A stretch of DNA of 12,593 nt. It comes from JAEUKQ01 sp044227605 (GTDB lineage: Bacteria > Pseudomonadota > Alphaproteobacteria > JAEUKQ01). The position numbers and the translations under genes are program-made. Where the stretch lies: contig JBGAWJ010000040.1 in assembly GCA_044227605.1 (NCBI GenBank), positions 1-12,593 on the forward strand, given 5' to 3'. The notes under the pieces were generated by a model. That model had not been told where the DNA came from. It ran no database searches and worked only from the letters and a program-made list of their open reading frames with translations. Positions 3,996 through 12,593 of the stretch are shown piece after piece (within the stretch, counting starts at the first letter, position 1; each line of letters begins with the position of its first letter).

Positions 3996-6900
3996 ATGAC
4001 AAAAACATTAGCTGGTCGTAGGCGCGTTCGGAAAAATTTTGGGCGTATCCCCGAAATTGTGACGATGCCAAATCTTATCGAAATGCAAAAAAATTCTTAT
4101 GATCAGTTCCTTCAGATCCATATCAAACCGGAAAACCGCCAAGACATAGGTTTGCAGGAGGTTTTTAAATCCGTTTTTCCAATTAATGATTTTGCCGGTC
4201 GTTCAGAATTGCAATTTGTGCAGTATGAATTTGATGAACCAAAATACGACGTGGATGAATGCCAGCAACGGGGGATGACTTTTGCTGCCCCTTTGAAAAC
4301 TACCTTACGCCTGATTGTTTGGGATATAGAGGAGGATACGGGCGCTCGCTCCATTCGTGACATCAAAGAACAAGAAGTCTATATGGGTGACATGCCTTTG
4401 ATGACCAATAAGGGCACTTTTATCGTGAATGGCACGGAACGCGTCATTGTTAGTCAAATGCATCGTTCGCCTGGTGTTTTCTTTGATCACGATGGTGGAA
4501 AAACCCACTCTTCAGGTAAGTATTTGTTTGGCGCCCGTGTTATTCCTTATCGCGGCTCTTGGTTGGATTTTGAGTTTGATGCGAAAGATATGTTGTTCGT
4601 GCGTATTGACCGGCGGCGTAAATTGTCAGCGGCAACCTTTTTGATGTGCTTATGGAATGAGCGAGTGGAGGAAATCGTTGCACAAGGTAAGGTTCCAGAC
4701 GAACAGGACATTCGTTTTGGGGGGATGACGCCGGAACAAATTTTGCAAGCTTTTTACAGCCAAATTGTGTATAACCGCAATAAAAAGAAGGGCTGGCAAA
4801 CCGCTTTTAATCCGCAGCAATTGAAAGGGACAAAATTAACCCATGATTTTGTGAATGCCGCTAATGGTGAGGTTTTGGTTGAAGCGGGCGCCAAAATTAC
4901 CCCTCGTGTTCTTAAAAAACTGGAAGAATCAGGTGTTAAAAATCAACTGGTAATTCCCGCTGAGTTGGTGGGTAAATATGTTGGGGCAGACCTTATTAAT
5001 GAGGCCACAGGTGAGATTTATATCGAAGCTGGCGAGGAGTTGACGGAAGAGGTATTGACCAAGCTTGAAAAAGCAGGTGTACAAGAAATTTCTACTTTAG
5101 CCATTGATCATATCAATGTTGGCCCTTATTTGCGCAATACCTTGTTTGCCGACCGCAACAGGACGCGCGAAGAGGCATTGCTGGATGTATACCGCGTCAT
5201 GCGCCCCGGTGAGCCACCGACATTAGATGCTGCCCACACTTTATTCCAAAGTCTGTTTTTTGATATTGAGCGGTATGATCTGTCGGCTGTCGGCCGGGTG
5301 AAAATGAATGCGCGTTTGAATTTTAAAACGGATGACCAGGTTCGTATTTTAAGGAAAGAGGATATCCTGGCTATCGTTAAAACGATGCTGGAATTAAAGG
5401 ATGGGCGCGGCGAAATAGACGACATTGATCATTTGGGCAATCGTCGTATCCGTTCTGTCGGCGAGTTACTTGAAAACCAATATCGCATTGGGTTGTTGAG
5501 GATGGAGCGGGCCATTCGTGAACGCATGAGTTCGGTCGAGATTGATACGGTCATGCCGCATGACCTTGTCAATGCGAAGCCTGTTGCCGCGGTTGTCCGC
5601 GAATTTTTCGGCTCTTCGCAGCTATCACAGTTTATGGATCAAACCAATCCGTTGTCGGAAATTACCCACAAACGGCGTCTTTCTGCCTTAGGGCCAGGGG
5701 GATTAACTCGGGAGCGTGCTGGTTTTGAGGTGCGTGACGTACATCCCAGCCATTATGGGCGTATTTGTCCTATTGAAACACCCGAAGGTCCAAATATCGG
5801 ATTGATTAACAGTTTAGCAACATACGCCCGTGTTAATCAGTATGGGTTTATTGAAACGCCTTACCGCAAGGTTGAAAAGGGCGCCATCGTTGGTCAAGAC
5901 ATTGTTTACCTTTCGGCGATGGAAGAGAGTAACCACGTGATTGCCCAGGCCAATGCTAAATTGGACAGCAAAGGGGGTTTAATTGATGATTTGGTTCAAT
6001 GTCGCTATGGGGACGATTTCGTCCTGCGTCGTCCGGCCGATATCTCGTATATTGACGTTTCACCCAAACAATTGGTTTCGGTGGCGGCAGCCCTCATCCC
6101 CTTCTTGGAAAATGATGACGCTAACCGGGCGTTGATGGGTTCCAACATTCAACGTCAGGCCGTGACCTTGTTGAAGACAGAAGATCCTATGTTTCGTACA
6201 GGGATGGAAGGGCAGGTTGCCCGCGATTCCGGCGCCACTATTATAGCAAAGCGTGCCGGGGTTGTGGATCAGGTTGATGCCATACGTATTGTGGTAAAAG
6301 CTAGTGAAAAAGGCAATTATAACAGTCCGGGTGTGGATATTTACAATTTGTTGAAATTCCAGCGCTCCAACCAAAGCACTTGTATTACCCAAAAACCATT
6401 GGTGAAGGTGGGTGATCAGGTTGCCGCTGGCGATACGATTGCCGATGGTCCGTCTACCCAAGATGGTGAATTGGCACTCGGGCGCAATATCCTTTGTGCT
6501 TTTATGCCCTGGCAGGGATATAATTTTGAAGATTCTATCTTGGTTTCCGAACGTTTGGTTAAAGATGACGTCCTCACTTCAATCCATATGGAAGAATTTG
6601 AAGTAATGGCGCGCGATACTAAATTGGGACAAGAAGATATTACCCGTGATATCCCCAATGTTGGGGAAGAAGCTTTGAGAAACCTGGACGAAGCCGGTGT
6701 GGTATATATCGGTGCCGAAGTAAAGCCAGGCGATATTTTAGTGGGCAAAGTTACACCGAAAGGTGAAAGCCCCATGACACCGGAAGAAAAATTATTGCGT
6801 GCTATTTTCGGTGAAAAAGCTTCCGACGTGCGTGATACGTCTTTAAGGTTACCTCCGGGCGTTTCTGGGACGATTGTTGAGGTGCGTATTTTCTCCCGGC

Positions 6901-8162
6901 GTGGCATTGAAAAAGATGAACGCGCTATGGCCATTGAAAGGGCAGAGATCGAGCATTTTGCTAAAGACCGGGATGTAGAAAAGGGTATTTTAGAGCGCAG
7001 TTTCTACAGTCAGCTAAAAGAATTATTGCTGGGCCAGGTTGTGGTTAGCGGCCCTAAGGGGCTTAAGGCGGAAACTAAGATCACGGATAAAGTACTCAAG
7101 GACTTTACCGAAGGCCAATGGCGTGCCATCGGGATTAAGAACGATAAGAAGATGGCAGAAATTGAGGCTATCAGAGGTCAGTTTGAGGAAAGTATTGGGG
7201 CTTTAGAAAAACGCTTTAACAGTAAGGTTGAAAAATTGCAGCGGGGGGATGAATTGCCCCCTGGTGTGATGAAGATGGTAAAGGTTTTTGTGGCGGTAAA
7301 GCGTAAGATTCAGCCGGGTGATAAAATGGCTGGCCGACATGGGAATAAAGGGGTGGTTTCAAAAATTATCCCGGTTGAAGATATGCCTTATTTGGAAGAT
7401 GGGACACCGATTGACATTGTGCTGAATCCTTTAGGGGTGCCAAGCCGTATGAACGTTGGTCAAATCCTTGAGACCCATTTAGGTTGGGCTTGTGCGAATT
7501 TGGGACGCCAGGTTGCCGCTTTGGTTAATAATTATAACCTAACCAATAAAGCCCAGGAATTGCGCAAAAAGCTTAAATCAATTTATGGTTCAACCATTTT
7601 CAAAAGTGCTATTGAAGATTTAAAAGATGAACAATTGCTAGAGATGTCTACACGTTTATGCGGCGGCATACCAATTGCGTCACCGGTTTTCGATGGAGCC
7701 CGCGAAGAAGATATTGTGACTATGCTTGAGCAATCTGGCATAGATCGTTCAGGCCAGGTTACCTTGATTGATGGGCGGACGGGTGAGGCATTCGACCGTA
7801 AAGTAACCGTCGGTTATATTTATATGTTGAAACTACACCATTTGGTTGACGATAAGATCCACGCCCGCTCGATCGGACCCTACAGCTTAGTAACCCAGCA
7901 ACCTTTAGGTGGCAAGGCGCAATTTGGGGGCCAACGCTTTGGGGAAATGGAAGTATGGGCCTTGGAAGCATACGGGGCGGCTTATACATTGCAAGAAATG
8001 TTGACCATTAAATCTGATGACGTTTCCGGCCGGACGAAGGCTTATGAAGCCATCGTTCGAGGGGATGATAATTTTGAGGCCGGGATACCTGAATCATTCA
8101 ACGTTTTGGTGAAGGAATTGCGTTCATTAGGCCTAAATATTGAACTAAACCAGGATAGTTAA
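3996..8162 (+). CDS. rpoB: DNA-directed RNA polymerase subunit beta
   Basis: The beta subunit forms one pincer of core RNA polymerase and much of the catalytic cleft. The 1388-residue length is typical of alphaproteobacteria. The N-terminus (RKNFGRIPEIVTMPNLIEMQ) is the usual entry to the protrusion. The rifampicin pocket is at about 539-570 (GSSQLSQFMDQTNPLSEITH), with Asp548, His558 and Ser563 in the positions equivalent to E. coli 516, 526 and 531, so no classical resistance change is visible. The active-site lysines are in GDKMAGRHGNKG (Lys1110, Lys1118). The external domain carries two similar units, at about 291-318 and 339-366. The C-terminal anchor (AAYTLQEMLTIKSDDVSGR) is intact. ATG 3996 has only a weak GGGA 8 nt upstream. 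rpoC follows after 38 nt. Confidence 0.98.
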   Translation: MTKTLAGRRRVRKNFGRIPEIVTMPNLIEMQKNSYDQFLQIHIKPENRQDIGLQEVFKSVFPINDFAGRSELQFVQYEFDEPKYDVDECQQRGMTFAAPLKTTLRLIVWDIEEDTGARSIRDIKEQEVYMGDMPLMTNKGTFIVNGTERVIVSQMHRSPGVFFDHDGGKTHSSGKYLFGARVIPYRGSWLDFEFDAKDMLFVRIDRRRKLSAATFLMCLWNERVEEIVAQGKVPDEQDIRFGGMTPEQILQAFYSQIVYNRNKKKGWQTAFNPQQLKGTKLTHDFVNAANGEVLVEAGAKITPRVLKKLEESGVKNQLVIPAELVGKYVGADLINEATGEIYIEAGEELTEEVLTKLEKAGVQEISTLAIDHINVGPYLRNTLFADRNRTREEALLDVYRVMRPGEPPTLDAAHTLFQSLFFDIERYDLSAVGRVKMNARLNFKTDDQVRILRKEDILAIVKTMLELKDGRGEIDDIDHLGNRRIRSVGELLENQYRIGLLRMERAIRERMSSVEIDTVMPHDLVNAKPVAAVVREFFGSSQLSQFMDQTNPLSEITHKRRLSALGPGGLTRERAGFEVRDVHPSHYGRICPIETPEGPNIGLINSLATYARVNQYGFIETPYRKVEKGAIVGQDIVYLSAMEESNHVIAQANAKLDSKGGLIDDLVQCRYGDDFVLRRPADISYIDVSPKQLVSVAAALIPFLENDDANRALMGSNIQRQAVTLLKTEDPMFRTGMEGQVARDSGATIIAKRAGVVDQVDAIRIVVKASEKGNYNSPGVDIYNLLKFQRSNQSTCITQKPLVKVGDQVAAGDTIADGPSTQDGELALGRNILCAFMPWQGYNFEDSILVSERLVKDDVLTSIHMEEFEVMARDTKLGQEDITRDIPNVGEEALRNLDEAGVVYIGAEVKPGDILVGKVTPKGESPMTPEEKLLRAIFGEKASDVRDTSLRLPPGVSGTIVEVRIFSRRGIEKDERAMAIERAEIEHFAKDRDVEKGILERSFYSQLKELLLGQVVVSGPKGLKAETKITDKVLKDFTEGQWRAIGIKNDKKMAEIEAIRGQFEESIGALEKRFNSKVEKLQRGDELPPGVMKMVKVFVAVKRKIQPGDKMAGRHGNKGVVSKIIPVEDMPYLEDGTPIDIVLNPLGVPSRMNVGQILETHLGWACANLGRQVAALVNNYNLTNKAQELRKKLKSIYGSTIFKSAIEDLKDEQLLEMSTRLCGGIPIASPVFDGAREEDIVTMLEQSGIDRSGQVTLIDGRTGEAFDRKVTVGYIYMLKLHHLVDDKIHARSIGPYSLVTQQPLGGKAQFGGQRFGEMEVWALEAYGAAYTLQEMLTIKSDDVSGRTKAYEAIVRGDDNFEAGIPESFNVLVKELRSLGLNIELNQDS

Positions 8163-8200
8163 TTTGTTTATAATGCAATAATGATCAAGGATATCATATA

Positions 8201-11200
8201 ATGAACCAGGTGATGAACGTTTTGGGACAAGTTAACCGTCCGCAAAGCTTTGATGAAATTAGGATCTCCATTGCTAATCCGGAACAGGTGCGTTCTTGGT
8301 CTTTTGGTGAGATAAAGAAACCGGAAACCATTAATTATCGGACCTTCAAACCTGAAAAAGACGGGTTGTTTTGTGCACGTATTTTTGGGCCGATCAAGGA
8401 TTATGAATGTCTTTGCGGTAAATACAAACGGATGAAATACCGCGGGATTGTTTGCGAGAAATGCGGGGTTGAGGTGACTTTATCTAAAGTTCGCCGGGAA
8501 CGCATGGGTCATATTGAACTCGCTTCACCTGTGGCCCATATTTGGTTAATGAAATCGTTGCCAAGCCGCATCGGTTTGCTATTGGATATGACACTGAAGG
8601 ATTTAGAAAAAGTCCTTTATTTCGAAAATTATGTGGTGATAGAACCAGGGCTTACTTCTTTGCGTCAACATCAGATGCTCAGTGAAGAAGAATTTATGGC
8701 TGCCCAAGATGAGTTTGGTGCGGATAATTTTCAAGCCGGTATTGGTGCAGAAGCAATACGCACCATGCTAATGGCGATTGACTTGAAAAGTGAATATGAG
8801 CAAATGCGCCTGGAACTGAAAGATGTCAGTTCGGAAGCCAAGAGGAAAAAGCTGGTTAAAAGGTTAAAACTGGCCGAAGCATTTTTGGATTCCAACACAA
8901 AACCAGAATGGATGATTTTAGAAGTTATCCCGGTAATTCCGCCGGAATTAAGGCCACTGGTACCCTTGGATGGGGGGCGGTTTGCCACATCTGACCTCAA
9001 TGATTTATATCGTCGGGTTATTAACCGGAATAATCGCTTGAAGCGGCTGATCGAATTACGGGCGCCCGATATCATTGTCCGTAATGAAAAACGTATGTTG
9101 CAAGAATCGGTCGATGCTTTGTTTGATAATGGCCGGAGAGGGCGCGTTATTACGGGTGCTAATAAACGGCCGCTTAAATCTTTAGCGGATATGCTGAAGG
9201 GAAAACAAGGCCGGTTCCGGCAAAACCTGCTTGGTAAACGGGTGGATTATTCTGGCCGTTCTGTTATCGTGGTTGGCCCTGAGTTAAAATTGCATCAATG
9301 CGGCTTACCTAAAAAAATGGCTTTGGAATTATTCAAACCATTTATTTACGCCAAACTCGAACTATATGGCTACGCCAGCACTATTAAGGCTGCTCGCCGG
9401 ATGGTCGAGAAAGAGCGACCGGAAGTTTGGGATATTTTAGAAGAAGTTATCCGCGAACACCCTGTCCTTTTGAATAGGGCGCCTACTTTGCATCGCTTGG
9501 GAATCCAAGCATTTGAGCCCATTTTAATTGAAGGGAAAGCTATTCAATTGCATCCCCTGGTTTGTACGGCTTTCAACGCTGACTTTGACGGGGACCAGAT
9601 GGCTGTCCATGTGCCTTTATCGTTAGAAGCACAGTTGGAAGCCCGCGTGTTGATGATGTCAACCAACAATATTTTGTCACCGGCCAATGGGAAGCCTATT
9701 ATTGTGCCCAGCCAAGACATTGTTTTGGGCATCTATTACTTGACGATGGAAGGCCGGAAAGATGAGCCAGGTTTAGGCAAGGCGTTCAGCACACCCGCAG
9801 AAGTGGTTCAAGCTCTTGAGGCGAAAGCGATCAGCTTGCATGCCCCTATTAAAGTTCGAATTAAGACTAAGGGTAAAGATGGCCAAGAGATTAACAAATT
9901 AATTCAAACAACCGCAGGCCGGTTATTTGTTAATACATTAATTCCTGAGCATCCCGAATTGCCCTTGGAATTAACCAACCGGTTGCTAACTAAAAAAGAC
10001 ATCGCGAACGTTCTTGAAGCGGTGTACCGCCATCGCGGGCAAAAAGAGTGTGTTATATTTGCTGATAGGCTCATGGCACTTGGCTTCAGCTATGCCTGTA
10101 AGGCAGGTATATCATTCGGTAAAGATGATTTAATCATCCCCAAATCGAAAACCAAGTTGGTTGCCGATGCCCGGACAAAAGTTAAAGAATATGAGCAGCA
10201 ATACCAAGACGGTTTAATCACCCAAGGTGAAAAATACAATAAGGTGGTTGACGTTTGGTCAAGCTGTACGGAACGCGTGGCTGAAGAAATGATGAAAGCC
10301 ATGTCGGAAAACGCCAAAGGCGCCCAGATTAACTCGGTTTATATGATGGCCCATTCAGGCGCGCGCGGATCGGCTGCACAGATTAAACAGTTGGCTGGTA
10401 TGCGTGGCTTAATGGCTAAACCATCGGGGGAGATCATTGAATCTCCGATTATTTCAAATTTCAAGGAAGGTTTAACTGTTCTTGAATATTTTAACTCCAC
10501 CCACGGGGCACGGAAGGGACTAGCGGATACCGCTTTAAAAACAGCTAACTCCGGTTATTTGACCCGCCGGTTGGTTGACGTTGCCCAAGATGCCATTATT
10601 ACGGAAGTCGATTGTCACACCACTAAAGGCTTGACGGCTAAAGCGTTGGTTGAAGGTGGCGATGTGGTTTCATCCTTGATTGAACGTATTTTAGGCAGGG
10701 TGGCAGCCGTTGACGTTATTGATCCCTTGTCCGGCAAAGTAGTTATATCCGCGGGAACCATGTTTGATGAACGGACAGTCGAATTAGTTGACCGGGCGGG
10801 GGTTGAAACAATTAAAATTCGCTCTGCCCTTACTTGTGAAACGAAATTCGGACTTTGCTCTCAATGTTATGGGCGTGATTTATCTCGTGGCACAAAAGTG
10901 AATATTGGCGAAGCAGTGGGTGTGATTGCCGCGCAATCAATCGGTGAACCCGGTACCCAGCTTACCATGCGGACTTTCCACATTGGGGGGGCTGCCCAGC
11001 GTGGTGCCGAACAATCCAGTGTTGAAGCGGTGTTGGACGGGACAGTGGTTATCAGGCAGCAGAACGCGGCAAGCGCAGGAAAAAAGACAGCCATTGTTAT
11101 GACCAGAAATGCCGAAATTGTCATGCTAGATCAGGCCAACCGGGAACGTGCTCGCCACCGGGTGCCATATGGGGCCAGGTTGCTTGTCAAAGACGGTGCG

Positions 11201-12352
11201 GTGGTTACCAAAGGAACAAAGTTGGCCGAATGGGATCCTTATACTTTGCCCATCATTACGGAACAAGAAGGAATGGTTAAATATGTCGATTTGGTGGAAG
11301 GCACGACCTTCCGTGAAATCGTTGATGAAACAACAGGTATTGCCAGTCGCGTGGTTGTGGACTGGAAACAGCAACCCAGGAGTGGTGAACTTCGCCCGAG
11401 AATTGTGATCTGTAATAAAAAAGGCCAGCCTTTAACCTTGTCCAATGGCATGGAGGCCAGATATTTCTTGTCAGCTGATGCTATTCTTTCCATTGAAGAT
11501 GGAACCACAGTAAAAGCTGGAGACGTTTTGGCACGTATCCCACGGGAAAGCATGAAAACGCGCGATATTACTGGGGGATTGCCAAGGGTTGCGGAATTGT
11601 TTGAGGCGCGTCGTCCAAAAGACCATGCGATTATCAGTGAAATCGATGGCCGCGTCGAATTTGGTAAGGATTATAAAACCAAAAGACGCATTTTGATTGT
11701 GCCAACCGATCCCACACAACAACCGATGGAGTACCTGATTCCTAAGGGGCGTCATGTCAGTGTCCAGGAAGGGGATATTATTCAAAAGGGGGATCTCTTG
11801 ATGGATGGTAACCCCGTACCTCATGACATCTTAAGTGTTGTGGGGGTAGAAGAGCTTGCGAATTACCTGATTAATGAAATTCAGGAAGTTTATCGGTTAC
11901 AAGGTGTTAAAATTAACGATAAACATATTGAAGTGGTTATTCGTCAAATGTTGCAAAAAGTTGAAATCACTGATCCGGGCGAGACAACTTTCTTGAGTGG
12001 CGAACAAGTGGATCATCAGGAATTTGAAGAAGAAAATGATAAGACCTTAAAAGCAGGCGGTCGTCTTGCGGAAGCTAAGGCAGTTCTACAAGGGATTACC
12101 AAAGCCAGTCTGCAAACACGTTCATTTATTTCTGCTGCTTCTTTCCAAGAAACAACGCGTGTTTTGACCGAAGCAGCAGTTGCAGGTAAAGTTGATCGAT
12201 TGATCGGCTTGAAAGAAAACGTGATTGTCGGCCGATTGGTGCCAGCGGGAACAGGTGGCACAATCGAAAAGATGCGTAAGCTTGCGGCGGACCGCGATAA
12301 AGGGGTTATCCCACACGCAGTGGTACCGTCGATCGCACAACCTGCCGAATAG
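8201..12352 (+). CDS. rpoC: DNA-directed RNA polymerase subunit beta'
   Basis: The beta' subunit forms the clamp and carries the catalytic magnesium site. The 1383 residues are full length. The clamp zinc site is Cys70, Cys72, Cys85 and Cys88, the same numbers as in E. coli. The catalytic NADFDGD is at residues 459-465 with Asp461, Asp463 and Asp465. The bridge helix is at about 769-800 (GARKGLADTALKTANSGY). The second zinc site is Cys805, Cys879, Cys886 and Cys889. The trigger loop begins MRTFHIGGAA at 923 and is interrupted by the proteobacterial SI3 insertion (about 935-1120). The C-terminal end (SFQETTRVLTEAAVAGK, then LKENVIVGRLVPAGTG) is intact. ATG 8201 lies 8 nt after AAGGAT. It is co-transcribed with rpoB. 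Confidence 0.98.
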   Translation: MNQVMNVLGQVNRPQSFDEIRISIANPEQVRSWSFGEIKKPETINYRTFKPEKDGLFCARIFGPIKDYECLCGKYKRMKYRGIVCEKCGVEVTLSKVRRERMGHIELASPVAHIWLMKSLPSRIGLLLDMTLKDLEKVLYFENYVVIEPGLTSLRQHQMLSEEEFMAAQDEFGADNFQAGIGAEAIRTMLMAIDLKSEYEQMRLELKDVSSEAKRKKLVKRLKLAEAFLDSNTKPEWMILEVIPVIPPELRPLVPLDGGRFATSDLNDLYRRVINRNNRLKRLIELRAPDIIVRNEKRMLQESVDALFDNGRRGRVITGANKRPLKSLADMLKGKQGRFRQNLLGKRVDYSGRSVIVVGPELKLHQCGLPKKMALELFKPFIYAKLELYGYASTIKAARRMVEKERPEVWDILEEVIREHPVLLNRAPTLHRLGIQAFEPILIEGKAIQLHPLVCTAFNADFDGDQMAVHVPLSLEAQLEARVLMMSTNNILSPANGKPIIVPSQDIVLGIYYLTMEGRKDEPGLGKAFSTPAEVVQALEAKAISLHAPIKVRIKTKGKDGQEINKLIQTTAGRLFVNTLIPEHPELPLELTNRLLTKKDIANVLEAVYRHRGQKECVIFADRLMALGFSYACKAGISFGKDDLIIPKSKTKLVADARTKVKEYEQQYQDGLITQGEKYNKVVDVWSSCTERVAEEMMKAMSENAKGAQINSVYMMAHSGARGSAAQIKQLAGMRGLMAKPSGEIIESPIISNFKEGLTVLEYFNSTHGARKGLADTALKTANSGYLTRRLVDVAQDAIITEVDCHTTKGLTAKALVEGGDVVSSLIERILGRVAAVDVIDPLSGKVVISAGTMFDERTVELVDRAGVETIKIRSALTCETKFGLCSQCYGRDLSRGTKVNIGEAVGVIAAQSIGEPGTQLTMRTFHIGGAAQRGAEQSSVEAVLDGTVVIRQQNAASAGKKTAIVMTRNAEIVMLDQANRERARHRVPYGARLLVKDGAVVTKGTKLAEWDPYTLPIITEQEGMVKYVDLVEGTTFREIVDETTGIASRVVVDWKQQPRSGELRPRIVICNKKGQPLTLSNGMEARYFLSADAILSIEDGTTVKAGDVLARIPRESMKTRDITGGLPRVAELFEARRPKDHAIISEIDGRVEFGKDYKTKRRILIVPTDPTQQPMEYLIPKGRHVSVQEGDIIQKGDLLMDGNPVPHDILSVVGVEELANYLINEIQEVYRLQGVKINDKHIEVVIRQMLQKVEITDPGETTFLSGEQVDHQEFEEENDKTLKAGGRLAEAKAVLQGITKASLQTRSFISAASFQETTRVLTEAAVAGKVDRLIGLKENVIVGRLVPAGTGGTIEKMRKLAADRDKGVIPHAVVPSIAQPAE

Positions 12353-12377
12353 GAGGGTTGAGGGTTTTTTAGAAAAA

Positions 12378-12414
12378 TGGGCGCATATTATTTAAAGTAA
12401 TAATGTTGCGCCCA
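12378..12414. terminator. Strong hairpin after rpoC, probable terminator
   Basis: TGGGCGCA (12378-12385) pairs with TGCGCCCA (12407-12414). After a T-G pair and a one-base bulge, ATTATT (12387-12392) pairs with AATAAT (12399-12404) around a six-base loop. It begins 26 nt after the rpoC stop, the right place to end the rpoBC transcript. On the + strand the tail is only AAATTTC. On the minus strand it is TTTTTCT. The element may therefore act in both directions or mainly on transcripts arriving from the right. A separate T6 at 12365-12370 follows a weak stem (CAACC 12338-12342 with GGTTG 12356-12360). Confidence 0.6.
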
Positions 12415-12460
12415 AATTTCGTGCGCATTTCGTGAGGATCATTTTTTGTCAAATTTTCAG

Positions 12461-12493
12461 AAACTTCCGTGAAAAAAAACTTTTTTGAAGTTT
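12461..12493 (+). repeat. AT-rich hairpin downstream of rpoC
   Basis: AAACTTC (12461-12467) pairs with GAAGTTT (12487-12493). Inside, A6 (12472-12477) can pair with T6 (12481-12486). A competing small stem TTTTCA (12454-12459) with TGAAAA (12470-12475) would leave the T6 free, which would look like a weak terminator. The stems are almost all A-T, so I give this little weight. Confidence 0.35.
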
Positions 12494-12513
12494 TAAGGGA
12501 TGCCCAATTTAAT
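12485..12513 (+). promoter_or_regulatory. Possible promoter for the gene beyond the window
   Basis: TTGAAG (12485-12490, four of six) and TTTAAT (12508-12513, five of six) are separated by exactly 17 nt on the + strand. The predicted start is near 12520. In many alphaproteobacteria rpsL-rpsG-fusA follows rpoC, and a promoter here would suit such an operon, but the next gene is outside the window. The -35 element overlaps the AT-rich hairpin. Confidence 0.35.
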
Positions 12514-12593
12514 GAGTTGCCTATAAAAATAATCTAAAATACCCACAGACGCTTAGGGTAAGTTGTTAAAGCATTCTCGTCCCCCCCCCGTCC

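Noticed and set aside
5604..5690. Possible rifampicin-resistance substitutions in RpoB
   Set aside because: The residues equivalent to E. coli 516, 526 and 531 are the sensitive-type Asp, His and Ser. The Thr at the 518 equivalent and the Leu at the 530 equivalent are, as far as I recall, ordinary lineage differences.
6416..6934. Long open frame of 172 codons on the minus strand inside rpoB
   Set aside because: It lies wholly opposite a conserved part of rpoB. Its composition (Ser, Pro, Thr and Arg rich) is what the complement of this codon usage gives, and it has no recognisable domain.
12446..12451. TTGACA on the minus strand downstream of rpoC
   Set aside because: No -10 hexamer at a workable distance on the minus strand.
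200..12593. CRISPR arrays, insertion sequences, prophage or defence genes
   Set aside because: I saw no repeat arrays, transposase-like ORFs or foreign genes. Coding sequence is an uninterrupted housekeeping cluster.

Overview
The window is a canonical bacterial ribosomal-protein/RNA-polymerase cluster, all on the + strand: 3' end of tuf, tRNA-Trp(CCA), secE, nusG, rplK, rplA, rplJ, rplL, rpoB, rpoC. The protein families are unambiguous. Gene order (tRNA-Trp between tuf and secE), the long beta (1388 aa) and beta' (1383 aa) subunits with proteobacterial insertions, and sequence style point to an alphaproteobacterium. Moderate GC, AT-rich spacers and roomy intergenic gaps would fit a host-associated or Holosporales/Rickettsiales-like lineage, but that placement is inference and weaker than the class-level call.

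Layout: tuf ends at 62 and is followed by a hairpin plus T-tract that abuts tRNA-Trp (123-199). After a 198-nt spacer come secE (398-577) and nusG (602-1132), which supply the SecYEG subunit and the elongation factor that links RNA polymerase to the ribosome. A 115-nt leader with a probable L1 autoregulatory hairpin precedes rplK-rplA (1248-2381). A 315-nt leader with an L10-type autoregulatory RNA precedes rplJ-rplL (2697-3633), the ribosomal stalk. A 362-nt hairpin-rich spacer then leads to rpoB-rpoC (3996-12352). The last 241 nt hold a strong hairpin, an AT-rich hairpin, a possible + strand promoter and a C9 run at the window edge.

The genes act together in making the translation and transcription machinery: L11, L1, L10 and L7/L12 build the ribosomal GTPase centre and L1 stalk, beta and beta' form the polymerase core, and NusG binds that core. 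Control appears to rely mainly on RNA structures between genes (L1 and L10 feedback) rather than on recognisable promoters.

No exotic accessory system is present. The most notable unexplained signal is on the minus strand of the rplL-rpoB spacer: a promoter-like pair (TTAACA, 16 nt, TATAAT) followed about 170 nt later by a hairpin and long T-tract that make sense only on the minus strand. This could be a small antisense RNA opposite the rplL-rpoB junction. Also worth attention are mutually exclusive pairings in the rplJ leader, including a 7-nt complementarity between the L10-leader core loop and the rplJ Shine-Dalgarno region.
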